Source of the DNA: Geomobilibacter sp964431365
Lineage (GTDB): Bacteria > Desulfobacterota > Desulfuromonadia > Geobacterales > DSM-12255
Length of the DNA: 60,906 bases
Direction of reading: 5' to 3'
Assembly: GCA_964431365.1 (NCBI GenBank)
Contig: CAYSJJ010000014.1
Span: forward strand, 1-60,906
This document shows, one piece after another, positions 42,004 through 50,667 of this stretch. How positions within the stretch are numbered: the stretch's first letter is position 1; the number at the start of each line of letters is the position of its first letter. The notes below the pieces were generated by a model. It worked only from the letters and a program-made list of their open reading frames with translations. It did not search any database and had not been told where the DNA came from. The translations under genes and the position numbers were made by a program.

Positions 42004-43140
42004 TCATACTATTTCCAATCCAAAATCACGCAATATAGCAACTTCCGCATTTCGGTCAAACCGCTGTCTGATAATCCCGGCCACCTCGTCGGAATAACTG
42101 GCAGCCATGACTATTACAGCATCAACTGGATCCGAACAAAGGATTTCGGGGGCAACGATAGGCACATGAGTGGCAGGTGTGTACTTTCCTTGTTTGAATG
42201 GTGCTGAATCTACGACATATCGAATTCTGTCTGAAACACCGGTCAAAGCCAAAATGGCTAAGGCTTGATGTCCTGCCCCCCAGACAGCCACCCTCTTCGC
42301 TGCAAAGCGGTTGAGATATACTTCTATGTCGTTTTTTATTTTTTCCTGACAATCATAAAAATATGCAATGTCTAACGGCCCCCGCTTTTTTACGATGACG
42401 GATATGACATAGTCATCACGCAACTCATAACACTCCAACACGTCAAAACCATTGAGCTGCAAAGTGGTCTGAAGTGTCTCTTTGGTAAAGTACAGCAGAT
42501 GATCGCCTATGAATTCAGAGAAAAGTTTGTTTCGGAGCACCATATCAAAATTAGGCACCTCGACAAGGCCGACGGCACCGTCAGCCAGATTGTCATGGAT
42601 CACCCGTAACGCCGTATTAGGAGCTGGCATATGCTCCAAGAACATCAACAACAGAAACCCGTCAAAGGGACCGTTCGCCAACTTGGTCCCATCCCGCTCG
42701 GGATACCCCTGCGAAACATGCAGGCCATTTGTAACGCACGCCGCCACTGCATTTTCAGAATGCTCGATTCCATAGGCTTCAACATCAAGCGCCGACAACA
42801 GGGAAAGAAATTCACCACGTCCGCACCCAATTTCAAGAATTTTTCTCCGATGGAGGGAATACTTCTGGACGAAATCGGCAAACTGCCGCGTTTTTGACCT
42901 TTTTATCACCTCCGAAACAGCCGCGGCTCTGATCACCTCACGATAATAAGGAACTGGCTCATTGCCCAGTTGCACAAGGCCGCAACCCGAGCACTGGAAA
43001 ACGTCCAGATCAACGCCTGTATCTCGAGGCAAAGCTGCAGCATCGGGGAAATTTTGTGCTGCCTTTGGCATGTTCGCATACTGCAGCAATGGCTCCTTAA
43101 AAAACTCCGCGCCACAAACCCTGCACACCCGAAGCGCCAT
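42004..43140 (-). CDS. SAM methyltransferase of the sugar C-methyltransferase type
   Basis: A 378-aa protein with three parts typical of NDP-hexose C-methyltransferases: an N-terminal zinc-binding region (CRVCGAEFF, FQCSGCGLVQLG), a SAM-binding core (KILEIGCGRGEFLSLL, FLLLMFLEHMPAP, VEVPNFDMVLRNKLFSEF) and a C-terminal Rossmann-like domain (VAVWGAGHQALAIL, YVVDSAPFKQGKYTP). Such enzymes add a methyl group to a keto-deoxysugar. The frame is open from 43251, but GGGAGGA just upstream of ATG 43140 decides the start. Confidence 0.83.
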   Translation of the reverse strand: MALRVCRVCGAEFFKEPLLQYANMPKAAQNFPDAAALPRDTGVDLDVFQCSGCGLVQLGNEPVPYYREVIRAAAVSEVIKRSKTRQFADFVQKYSLHRRKILEIGCGRGEFLSLLSALDVEAYGIEHSENAVAACVTNGLHVSQGYPERDGTKLANGPFDGFLLLMFLEHMPAPNTALRVIHDNLADGAVGLVEVPNFDMVLRNKLFSEFIGDHLLYFTKETLQTTLQLNGFDVLECYELRDDYVISVIVKKRGPLDIAYFYDCQEKIKNDIEVYLNRFAAKRVAVWGAGHQALAILALTGVSDRIRYVVDSAPFKQGKYTPATHVPIVAPEILCSDPVDAVIVMAASYSDEVAGIIRQRFDRNAEVAILRDFGLEIV

Positions 43141-43186
43141 TAAATCCTCCCTCGTTTTAATTGCACCTTGCTGCATTCTGCCTGAT

Positions 43187-44215
43187 TCACTGCCGACATC
43201 GCAGCTTCTCAACAGGAAAGCCATCAATGTTATCCCGCGTGTAATGGTCACTCAAATAAATGTCGCACCGGCTGCAAGAGTAATTCTCATGCTTACGGTT
43301 CTCAAGCTGCATCTTCTGGAACTCATACCACGTGTCTGAGTTCCAGATTTCCTGTAGGCTGCAGTCATCTGCATTGCCCAAGTTGGTGCCACCGATAAAG
43401 TCAACACAGCACGGTGCAACATCACCGTTACTGCGAACAGCCATGGTGGTGAATACCATCGGACAGACTATTCTCGGGGTACTGTTCATTTCGAGATCGG
43501 CAATGGCACCATTCGCCCTATCCTTATAATAGCTTTCAATAAAGTCGACGCCGTCCACCTTGATCCAACTATGCGGCTTGTCAATGTATACTTCGTCGGC
43601 CACATCCCGGTACATCCGAATAAAGCGCTCGTTGTCTTCACCATAGGAATCCAGCATCTTGCAACTGATAAAGGGTTTTTCTGAACCTTTTTCCTTCTTG
43701 ATTTCCTGCAACACCTTCAGATTTTCATGGATTCGGCAAATATTCATATCCGATCCTGTAACATCCCGATGTCTCTTCTGTTCAGATGCGTATATGGAAA
43801 CCCGCGCATAGTCTAGTTGGCTTTCCACAATTTTCTCAGCTACATCGCGGAATAGTAGAGAGGCGTTTGTGGTTGTTTCAATCCTCTCGGCAACTTCCGC
43901 TTCACGAGCCACCCGCAGCATTTCGCAGAAGCCGGGGTTAACCAGAGGCTCCCCGTACAGGCTCAATTTGAGCACCTTGATCTTTGGCCCTGGCCAAGCC
44001 CGCAACTGTTCGATAACACGAAGGAAGCGCTCCATCGGCATATTGCCGCGGGTCCTCACAAAATACGAGTCAGCCTTGATGCTCTGGAAACACTGGATGC
44101 ACTTGAAATTGCACAGGCTTGATGGTTCGATGAGGACCGTGAACGGCTTGCTTAACGGCAGCACCTCCATAAGGTTCTGCCGGTTGGTACATTTCAGTTC
44201 GGTGTACTTGAGCAT
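43187..44215 (-). CDS. Radical SAM protein with SPASM-like C-terminus
   Basis: A 342-aa protein. The radical SAM cluster motif CNFKCIQC (CxxxCxxC) is near residue 35, with LKLSLYGEPLVNPGF as the following SAM-binding segment. The C-terminal part has CPMVFTTMAVRSNGDVAPCC and a final CSRCD, a SPASM/Twitch-type auxiliary cluster. No small peptide precursor is seen nearby, so a sugar or protein modification is more likely than RiPP maturation. It follows a second radical SAM gene by 6 nt. Confidence 0.85.
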   Translation of the reverse strand: MLKYTELKCTNRQNLMEVLPLSKPFTVLIEPSSLCNFKCIQCFQSIKADSYFVRTRGNMPMERFLRVIEQLRAWPGPKIKVLKLSLYGEPLVNPGFCEMLRVAREAEVAERIETTTNASLLFRDVAEKIVESQLDYARVSIYASEQKRHRDVTGSDMNICRIHENLKVLQEIKKEKGSEKPFISCKMLDSYGEDNERFIRMYRDVADEVYIDKPHSWIKVDGVDFIESYYKDRANGAIADLEMNSTPRIVCPMVFTTMAVRSNGDVAPCCVDFIGGTNLGNADDCSLQEIWNSDTWYEFQKMQLENRKHENYSCSRCDIYLSDHYTRDNIDGFPVEKLRCRQ

Positions 44216-44221
44216 GACGCC

Positions 44222-45271
44222 TCACGCCTCAAAGTCATCTCTATCAAACGCCTCGGACCAGTGAAGCGGCAAAGGCTTACCGTAAAATTTCGTCATGTAT
44301 TTCTCGATGAACTCGCTGTCCTCGCCTGAAAGGCAAAGACGGTTGTACCTCTTAAAGCATTTGATGCTCTGACCACGTTTAATGATATCGGCAAGACCTT
44401 CATCGAAAATGTTGCCGATGGAGATATGAATGAACACACATGGTAAAACATCGCCGTATGGGGTGATGTGCAGTGTCGAATGAACACAGCCACAGCCTTT
44501 GTCCATGCCGTAAGAAGGGAACGTGTCACGGTGCAGGACAGGGTATTCTTGATGAGCCAGTTTGATAAATTCCGCATCTTCCGGCGTGATCAACACGTCA
44601 TGCTTGCCTTCCCAGGCGCCGGTTGCACGGGCAATCAGTACGTCAACGGTGAATCCGTGCTCCGTTGCAAATTTCGCCATCTGTCGCAGTTGGTCTGTCT
44701 GGCAGTTCTGCCTGGTCACGCAGGTTTGAATGACGACACTCAATCCCGCCTCCTTGGCATTAAACATGGCATTGATTGCCTTGTGGTATGCCCCAGAACT
44801 CTTGCGGTTATCATTGTGCTTGGACTCATCAAAATCATCGAGACTGATCTTTATCTTATCCAAGCCAATGGCTTTAAGGTGTTTTGCCTTTTCCTTGGTC
44901 AGAAAGTGCCCGTTGGTACTCATCGTAAGGTGAAACTTGTCCGGCTGCAGCGCGAATATAATATCGTCTAGCTCCTTGAAAATGAGCGGTTCCCCGCCGG
45001 AGATACAGAACTGGCAGAGACCAAGTGCATGGGCCTCATCACTTATTCGTCGCAAGTCGGCGGGCGTGAGTTGGCGGTCCTTTTTCTCGAACCGCGAGGC
45101 TGTGCAATGCTGACATTGGAGGTTGCAGGCATAATTATAGGCAATGTCAATTATCGGGGTTGCAATGCCAAGCTTGTGGCGCTCCTCGATCTTACGGATC
45201 TTTTCCCAGACCTGTGGTTTTTCACGAATAAGTTTTTCTCGCTTTGCCTGCTCCAACTCTTTATCCGTCAT
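44222..45271 (-). CDS. Radical SAM protein
   Basis: A 349-aa protein. YACNLQCQHC provides the CxxxCxxC cluster near residue 50, followed by FCISGGEPLIF, a standard SAM-binding motif. The C-terminus has CGCVHSTLHITPYGDVLPC and a late RLCLSGED, a possible reduced auxiliary cluster. ATG 45271 is chosen over an upstream in-frame start: AGGAG lies 7 nt before it and it overlaps the upstream stop by four bases. Distinct in sequence from its neighbour. Substrate unknown. Confidence 0.85.
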   Translation of the reverse strand: MTDKELEQAKREKLIREKPQVWEKIRKIEERHKLGIATPIIDIAYNYACNLQCQHCTASRFEKKDRQLTPADLRRISDEAHALGLCQFCISGGEPLIFKELDDIIFALQPDKFHLTMSTNGHFLTKEKAKHLKAIGLDKIKISLDDFDESKHNDNRKSSGAYHKAINAMFNAKEAGLSVVIQTCVTRQNCQTDQLRQMAKFATEHGFTVDVLIARATGAWEGKHDVLITPEDAEFIKLAHQEYPVLHRDTFPSYGMDKGCGCVHSTLHITPYGDVLPCVFIHISIGNIFDEGLADIIKRGQSIKCFKRYNRLCLSGEDSEFIEKYMTKFYGKPLPLHWSEAFDRDDFEA

Positions 45272-46413
45272 GGTTGTACTCCTGTCTGACATGAATCTAA
45301 AACCGCATAACAGACCGTTTCATATTCCAGAGCGGTATGGTGTCGTAAATAGATTCTGTATTCTGGGACCAACTCTTTGATGTAGAGTGGAATTTCCCAC
45401 AGATGCCTGAAATCATGGTAGATGCACACCGCCAGTTTCGGCTTTTGGCACTGGATGATATTCCTGGCCCCTCGCAGTGCATTCGGTTCCGCCCCCTCGA
45501 TATCCATCTTGATGAATGTGACATTTTCGTCAAGGAGCACATCATCTAACGGCACCACATGACCTCTGCCTTCGCCAGTGGCCCCTACGGTACTTTGTGA
45601 CTCGCCTATGTTATAGCTAATGTCACATTCGCTGTCCCAGATGCCAAGATTGAAAATCTTGATCTTGTTTTGCTCCGACATTTGCCGGACACTTTGCTGC
45701 AGTGCCTTGAAGTTGATGGCGTCAACCTCAAACGAAAAAATCTTGTCGAATTTATCCTTTGTTCGGTCGACAAAATCCTTGATGGTGTCGCCATTGAACG
45801 CACCGATGTCTACCAGACGTTCGTGCTCGGATAAGTGGATTAACTCTGGCGGAAAATACTGATTTTTTTCGTAGACATCCAACATGACGTCAATATCGTT
45901 GCCGTCCCCCAACACACGGGTGACTATGGCGTCAAACACTCTGCGTGATTGATGGTCCCCTAGAAGTTCATACGTCTCGCACAACTTGTCCAAGACATAG
46001 CCCTCGTCGCAGCAGGCAAGAAATTCGGAGGCGACAAGATCATATTTGTAAAGCTGGTTGACCGAAGGGAACCCTTTTTCTATTAAGAAATTGTACACCG
46101 GCTTGAAGTCACCGATGGTGACAAAGACGGCACACTTATCTTTTATGGCTACCAACTCGCTTGGCGATAGACACTTCGCACCGCAGAAGAACTTGCCCCA
46201 CTTGCTGCTGTCACTATCGCAGCAATAATCAATTTTTCTCCCGACATGCTCGTCCCAGCTTTCTACTATGCTGTTCAGGATTGCACCGCAACCGTAAAAC
46301 ACGACATAGGGATATCGTGCGGTCAGTTCCTGGACCTCCTGCCGGTAGTTTCGCTTTTGTGCGAGCAGTTTGCTTATGCGTTGGCGCGTTTCGATTGCTG
46401 ACGGATCGTTCAT
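45268..46413 (-). CDS. FkbM-family methyltransferase
   Basis: A 381-aa protein. The first about 110 residues form a Rossmann-like domain (YVVFYGCGAILNSIVESW, AVFVTIGDF) similar to the C-terminal part of the sugar C-methyltransferases. The second half is an FkbM methyltransferase: LVDIGAFNGDTIKDFVD, IFSFEVDAINFKAL, VTFIKMDIEGAEPNALRGAR. FkbM enzymes usually O-methylate glycans or polyketides. Start and stop overlap or nearly touch neighbours, so it belongs to the same operon. Confidence 0.87.
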   Translation of the reverse strand: MNDPSAIETRQRISKLLAQKRNYRQEVQELTARYPYVVFYGCGAILNSIVESWDEHVGRKIDYCCDSDSSKWGKFFCGAKCLSPSELVAIKDKCAVFVTIGDFKPVYNFLIEKGFPSVNQLYKYDLVASEFLACCDEGYVLDKLCETYELLGDHQSRRVFDAIVTRVLGDGNDIDVMLDVYEKNQYFPPELIHLSEHERLVDIGAFNGDTIKDFVDRTKDKFDKIFSFEVDAINFKALQQSVRQMSEQNKIKIFNLGIWDSECDISYNIGESQSTVGATGEGRGHVVPLDDVLLDENVTFIKMDIEGAEPNALRGARNIIQCQKPKLAVCIYHDFRHLWEIPLYIKELVPEYRIYLRHHTALEYETVCYAVLDSCQTGVQP

Positions 46414-46421
46414 TATCGCCG

Positions 46422-48218
46422 TTACCCTTCTCTAGGTTTCACAATCATGTTTGCCGCCAATTCTTCCGGCGGCAGGTAGGGCCACATATCCTCGAGCGGC
46501 TTGGATATCATACTGCCGTCAGCCGTTTTCATAGCCTGGACCTTCGGAGCTGTTACATGGTTTTCAGATACTAAAACATTACATATCACCGCATCATCAC
46601 TTTGTAGTGTCCGTAAAATCACTTCTGGAAGATCTTTATGGCATGTGGCCTGTTCGAAGCGAATGCCATAAGCATGTGCGATTCCACTCAGTTTTGGGAG
46701 CGTCAGTCCACTACCCGGCTCCGACCCCACGTAAAAGCCATTGAACATGTTGCGTTGAGTGGCCATGATGCTGCCATAGCCATTGTTGTCAAAAATGAAC
46801 ATCTTTATGGGTAACTTCAAGCGCACAACCGTTTCCAGTTCCTGGATGTTCATCTGAAATGCTCCATCACCATTGATCAGTATGGTGCGTTTCCGGTTAT
46901 TGGCAATACAAGCACCAATGGCATAGGGCAGGCCAAAGCCCATTGAACCAAGGCCAGCAGCATTTTTTATCTTCTGACCCTTCTTGACGCGCATCGCCTG
47001 ATACGTTACTTCCCCGGCGGCCCCAGAACTTTCAGGTGTAATGATATCTTCAGGTGAAAGTTGTTCAAAGAGCATATCGGTAAAAGCATACAGATTTACC
47101 TTGTCGTCGAAGCGTCGATATTCCTTCAGGACAACAGGGTATTTTGACTTGAGACGTCTACAATAAGAAAGCCATTCAGTGCGGGGTGTGGACAGAATCT
47201 CGCATTGCCTTTCAAGCAAAGCCATAATGAACTCACCAGCATCTGCCACGACAGGGACATCGATAGTACCGATTTTCCTTATTTCAGACTCATCAATGTC
47301 GACCATGATCTTTTTCGCATTCGCTGCAAATCCCACGGTGTTGAACGCCGTTAAACTGGGATCGAGCCGACTCCCTATGACCAGCAGAAGATCACAATTC
47401 TGGACCAAAAAATTGGCAGAACGACATCCCATGATTCCTGGGCTGCCAAAATTCAGGGGGTGATTATGGTCTAGGAAATCAATGGCCTTCCATGTCAGTA
47501 GCACGGGAATCTGGTTTATCTCTGCAAAGCTACTGAGAATTTCCTGGGCTTCCGCCAATTTCACGCCATTGCCGGCCAGAATAAGCGGACGTTCCGCCGA
47601 ATTCAAAAGGGTAACGACCTTGTCTACTGCTGCACGTACGTGCGAAGCATGTTCTTCGCTCGGTTCATCAGGAATCAACCCCAGAAGTGTGTTTTCGTCA
47701 ATCTGAGCAGCCTGGACGTCGAGGGGGATGTCCAGCCAGACAGGCCCTTTTCGACCGCTGGTTGCCAGTTGCCATGCCTTTTCCAGATGGTAGCGGATTT
47801 CTGTAGGCTCCATGATGGTGACAGCATACTTGGTGATGCACGAAACCATGGAGACAATATCTACCTCCTGGGACCCCATCTGGCGGACGCCGGTATTGCC
47901 CTTTAAATCTGACCGCTTGGCTTGCCCGGAAATAAATATGCATGGCGTGGAATCAATGAATGCCGCGGCTACACCGGTTATCGCATTTGTCGCCCCCGGT
48001 CCGGAAGTAACCAGCCCCACACCAGGGAAATTGGTGTTTTGGGCATATGACTCGACTGCAATAGCAAGAGCCTGCTCATGCAAGAAACAGGTGTATTCTA
48101 TTGCCGAGCATCGACCTAGTGAATCATCGAGATGCATGGCTCCACCGCCAGTGAGCATGAAGACATGCCTGACGCCCTTTTCGGCAAGGAATTGAACGAG
48201 ATAGTCAGAGAGTTTCAT
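46422..48218 (-). CDS. Thiamine-diphosphate enzyme, acetolactate-synthase-like
   Basis: A 598-aa enzyme with the three-domain fold of acetolactate synthases: N-terminal PYR domain with catalytic Glu in CFLHEQALAIAVESYA, GLVTSGPGATNAITG and FISGQAK; C-terminal PP domain with the ThDP/Mg motif INGDGAFQMNIQELETV. The housekeeping enzyme needs a small subunit, which is absent. In sugar loci such enzymes (for example YerE of yersiniose synthesis) add a two-carbon acetyl unit from pyruvate to a keto-sugar. Given RfbF/G/H nearby, a YerE-like role is the leading guess. One-base overlap with the KdsC-like gene. Confidence 0.83.
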   Translation of the reverse strand: MKLSDYLVQFLAEKGVRHVFMLTGGGAMHLDDSLGRCSAIEYTCFLHEQALAIAVESYAQNTNFPGVGLVTSGPGATNAITGVAAAFIDSTPCIFISGQAKRSDLKGNTGVRQMGSQEVDIVSMVSCITKYAVTIMEPTEIRYHLEKAWQLATSGRKGPVWLDIPLDVQAAQIDENTLLGLIPDEPSEEHASHVRAAVDKVVTLLNSAERPLILAGNGVKLAEAQEILSSFAEINQIPVLLTWKAIDFLDHNHPLNFGSPGIMGCRSANFLVQNCDLLLVIGSRLDPSLTAFNTVGFAANAKKIMVDIDESEIRKIGTIDVPVVADAGEFIMALLERQCEILSTPRTEWLSYCRRLKSKYPVVLKEYRRFDDKVNLYAFTDMLFEQLSPEDIITPESSGAAGEVTYQAMRVKKGQKIKNAAGLGSMGFGLPYAIGACIANNRKRTILINGDGAFQMNIQELETVVRLKLPIKMFIFDNNGYGSIMATQRNMFNGFYVGSEPGSGLTLPKLSGIAHAYGIRFEQATCHKDLPEVILRTLQSDDAVICNVLVSENHVTAPKVQAMKTADGSMISKPLEDMWPYLPPEELAANMIVKPREG

Positions 48219-48697
48219 CAGGGGGTTTCTCCATTACGTATGAGAATGTAATCCACCAATTCACGAACTGCTCCTAAGCCGCCGCCAGCTAGTGTCAAGA
48301 GGTGCGCCTTGCTGCGTGCGGATTCATGGGCTGTCGCCGGAGCTGCTGCCAGTCCTGCCAGTTCCAGGGCAGGCATGTCATTGACATCATCACCCATGAA
48401 GCTTATCTGCTCAAGATCGAGACCATGCTTCTGAGCAAAGTGCCGTAATGCCGTGGCCTTGTCTTTGCACCCCTTATAAATGTCGCAAATCCCCATTTTC
48501 TCCGCATAGCGATCAATGAGCGGGGTGTCCTCTCCAGAAATCAGCGCGAAGATCAGGCCTGCTTTCTTCCCCAGTGAAATACCCATAATATCCAGGAAAC
48601 AGAACTTTTTATATTCCTCGCCGGATGGCCCCCAGATAAAGCTACCGTCTGTCAGGACACCATCCACATCAAGTGCAACCGCCAGTATTTTCCCCAC
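48218..48697 (-). CDS. KdsC-like HAD phosphatase
   Basis: A 159-aa HAD phosphatase of the KdsC/NeuA-C-terminal class. VALDVDGVLTDG holds the nucleophile and acid/base Asp pair; SFMGDDVNDMPAL is the Mg-binding motif. These tetrameric enzymes remove phosphate from 3-deoxy-2-ulosonate phosphates. GTG start 48697. Directly downstream of the NeuB-like gene, so it likely dephosphorylates that enzyme's product. Confidence 0.88.
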   Translation of the reverse strand: MGKILAVALDVDGVLTDGSFIWGPSGEEYKKFCFLDIMGISLGKKAGLIFALISGEDTPLIDRYAEKMGICDIYKGCKDKATALRHFAQKHGLDLEQISFMGDDVNDMPALELAGLAAAPATAHESARSKAHLLTLAGGGLGAVRELVDYILIRNGETP

Positions 48698-48702
48698 GTA
48701 CG

Positions 48703-49569
48703 TTAGCCCTTGCGTCTTAATTTTTTGATGATCGGCAGTTCACGTTCAATAACCCGTTTGACACCATCTCCCATCGCCATCTCCATCAACCTGACACCTG
48801 TTACCATTTTGATAATCCCGCCAGGGCCAAGTGACGCTGCCTGGTCAGACCCCCACATCGCCCTGTCAAGCGTGATATGCCGCTCGACAACGCATGCCCC
48901 CAGGGCAATAACACCGACTGATGTAGGTACCCCGGTCTCGTGTCCGGAGTATCCAACAGGCACATCATAGCGCTGACGCAAGACCGGAATAACGGAAAGG
49001 TTAAGCTCGTCATAATTCGCAGGATAGGTACTAGTCGTATGCAGTAAGATCAGGTCTTCCTTGCCAAGAATTTCGACGGCATGGTCGATCTGTTCCAGGG
49101 TACTCATGCCTGTCGACAAAATGATCGGCTTCCCTTTCGATCTGGTATGTCGCAGAAGGGCGTCATCCGTTAAGCTGGCAGACGCAATTTTATAACACGG
49201 CACATCAAATTGATCGATAAAGTCGACGGATGCCTCATCCCAACAAGAGGCCAGCCACGGCATGTTCTTCTGTTTGCAATAACGGTCGATTTCTTGATAC
49301 TCTTCCAAGTCGAATTCGAGCCCATGCTTCAAATCGCCATTGGTACTGCCGAATGGGCTTTCACGGGGAACCGCCAACTCTTCAGGCGTATACACAACTT
49401 CTACTGTACGCTTCTGGAATTTCACGGCATTGCAGCCTGAAAACTGAGCTAGATCTATCAGTTTCTTGGCTATGTCTATGTCACCATTGTGATTTATTCC
49501 GATCTCAGCGATGAGATAACACGGTTGCCCATTACCGACCAATTGATTACCGATTTTAACCTTTAACAT
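48703..49569 (-). CDS. NeuB-like sialic-acid-type synthase, short form
   Basis: A 288-aa TIM-barrel enzyme of the NeuB family, which condenses phosphoenolpyruvate with an aldose. AEIGINHNGDIDIAKKLI, AVKFQKRT, YKIASASLTDDALL, ILSTGM and GYSGHETG are family motifs. It lacks the about 60-residue C-terminal antifreeze-like (SAF) domain of normal NeuB (about 350 aa). Short forms paired with a KdsC-like phosphatase suggest a phosphorylated aldose substrate. AAAGGAGA precedes the ATG. Confidence 0.88.
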   Translation of the reverse strand: MLKVKIGNQLVGNGQPCYLIAEIGINHNGDIDIAKKLIDLAQFSGCNAVKFQKRTVEVVYTPEELAVPRESPFGSTNGDLKHGLEFDLEEYQEIDRYCKQKNMPWLASCWDEASVDFIDQFDVPCYKIASASLTDDALLRHTRSKGKPIILSTGMSTLEQIDHAVEILGKEDLILLHTTSTYPANYDELNLSVIPVLRQRYDVPVGYSGHETGVPTSVGVIALGACVVERHITLDRAMWGSDQAASLGPGGIIKMVTGVRLMEMAMGDGVKRVIERELPIIKKLRRKG

Positions 49570-49590
49570 GTGAACCTCTCCTTTACTTTG

Positions 49591-50634
49591 TTAGTAGATA
49601 ACTCTGTTAGAATACCATTCCATTGTACGTCTTATTGCATCTTCCAGACTAATATACTGACGCAAGCCAAGTTCGTGCCTCGCTCTTTCAGTTGAAGGGA
49701 CGTATCGCTCAGGATGCGCAGACGGCAAAGGTTTTGAAGTAATAATTCCCAAATTTTGGCCTGAAGCTATTGCAATTTTGTTTGCAAGGTCTGCAATGCT
49801 TATCTCCTCTTCTGAACCTACGTTATATGGACGACTTGAAATACCTTTGAAAAGTATAGTCCACAACCATATCGTCAAATCTGCGGCATATAGGTATGAA
49901 CGATACGGAGTTCCGTCTCCTTTTATGTATATGGATTGCCTTCGGAGTACATTTCCAATAAAGTCGTTAATGGCAAATTTAGAGTCTATAGGGAAATACG
50001 GGCCGACAAAAGCGAAGCATCGTGCAACCTTAGCCTCAAACCCAAAATATCTTGAATACATGGCGCACAAAAATTCAGACACTCGTTTTGCTTCACCATA
50101 TGCTGCACTTTCATTTGCTGGATCAGGTGCTCCAGTATATTCCTCAGGGACGTGAAGCAAGTCAGTAGGCTGTTTTCCATAAACAGCTCCGGAACTGGTA
50201 AAAAGCATTTTTTTTGCGGAGCAGTGTCGTGCAAATTCAAGTACATACTGAGTTCCGCGGACAATTCGGTCGAATATTGATATAGGGTCTGGAATCCCGG
50301 ACTCATTCTCGGTTACTTTGGCCGCATGTATAATGTGAGAAAATTTACCCTCAGGGAATGTGAAACTGCACACATCGCCCTTAACCATTACTAGTCCAGG
50401 ATTATCAAACAGATGAGGTGCCTTATTACGGAATGCATCAGGATCCCTGGTTAGTACATAGGTACTTGCATTCAACTTTAGTTCTGAATTTGCGTGCAAG
50501 AAACTTTCTAAAAGCCAACACCCGAAAAAGCCCGTCCCACCGGTTATGAAAATTCGATTATTGCGGACCTCTTCCCACAAGTCAGCAGTGTGTTCAAGTA
50601 TGTGGCCCAAATCTTCTTTAATAATCTCACTCAT
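49591..50634 (-). CDS. NAD-dependent sugar epimerase/dehydratase (extended SDR)
   Basis: A 347-aa extended SDR. Nucleotide motif FITGGTGFFGCWLL near residue 30, catalytic Ser region FTSSGAVYG and Tyr-x3-Lys in AAYGEAKRVSEFL, C-terminal PYRSYLYAADLTIWLW. The gene is visibly richer in AT than RfbF/G/H. Next to the CDP-sugar genes it could act as a CDP-paratose/abequose-type reductase or an epimerase; motifs alone do not decide. Confidence 0.85.
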   Translation of the reverse strand: MSEIIKEDLGHILEHTADLWEEVRNNRIFITGGTGFFGCWLLESFLHANSELKLNASTYVLTRDPDAFRNKAPHLFDNPGLVMVKGDVCSFTFPEGKFSHIIHAAKVTENESGIPDPISIFDRIVRGTQYVLEFARHCSAKKMLFTSSGAVYGKQPTDLLHVPEEYTGAPDPANESAAYGEAKRVSEFLCAMYSRYFGFEAKVARCFAFVGPYFPIDSKFAINDFIGNVLRRQSIYIKGDGTPYRSYLYAADLTIWLWTILFKGISSRPYNVGSEEEISIADLANKIAIASGQNLGIITSKPLPSAHPERYVPSTERARHELGLRQYISLEDAIRRTMEWYSNRVIY

Positions 50635-50667
50635 AGTATCGCTGACGTATGCGTAAATAGCCGGGAA

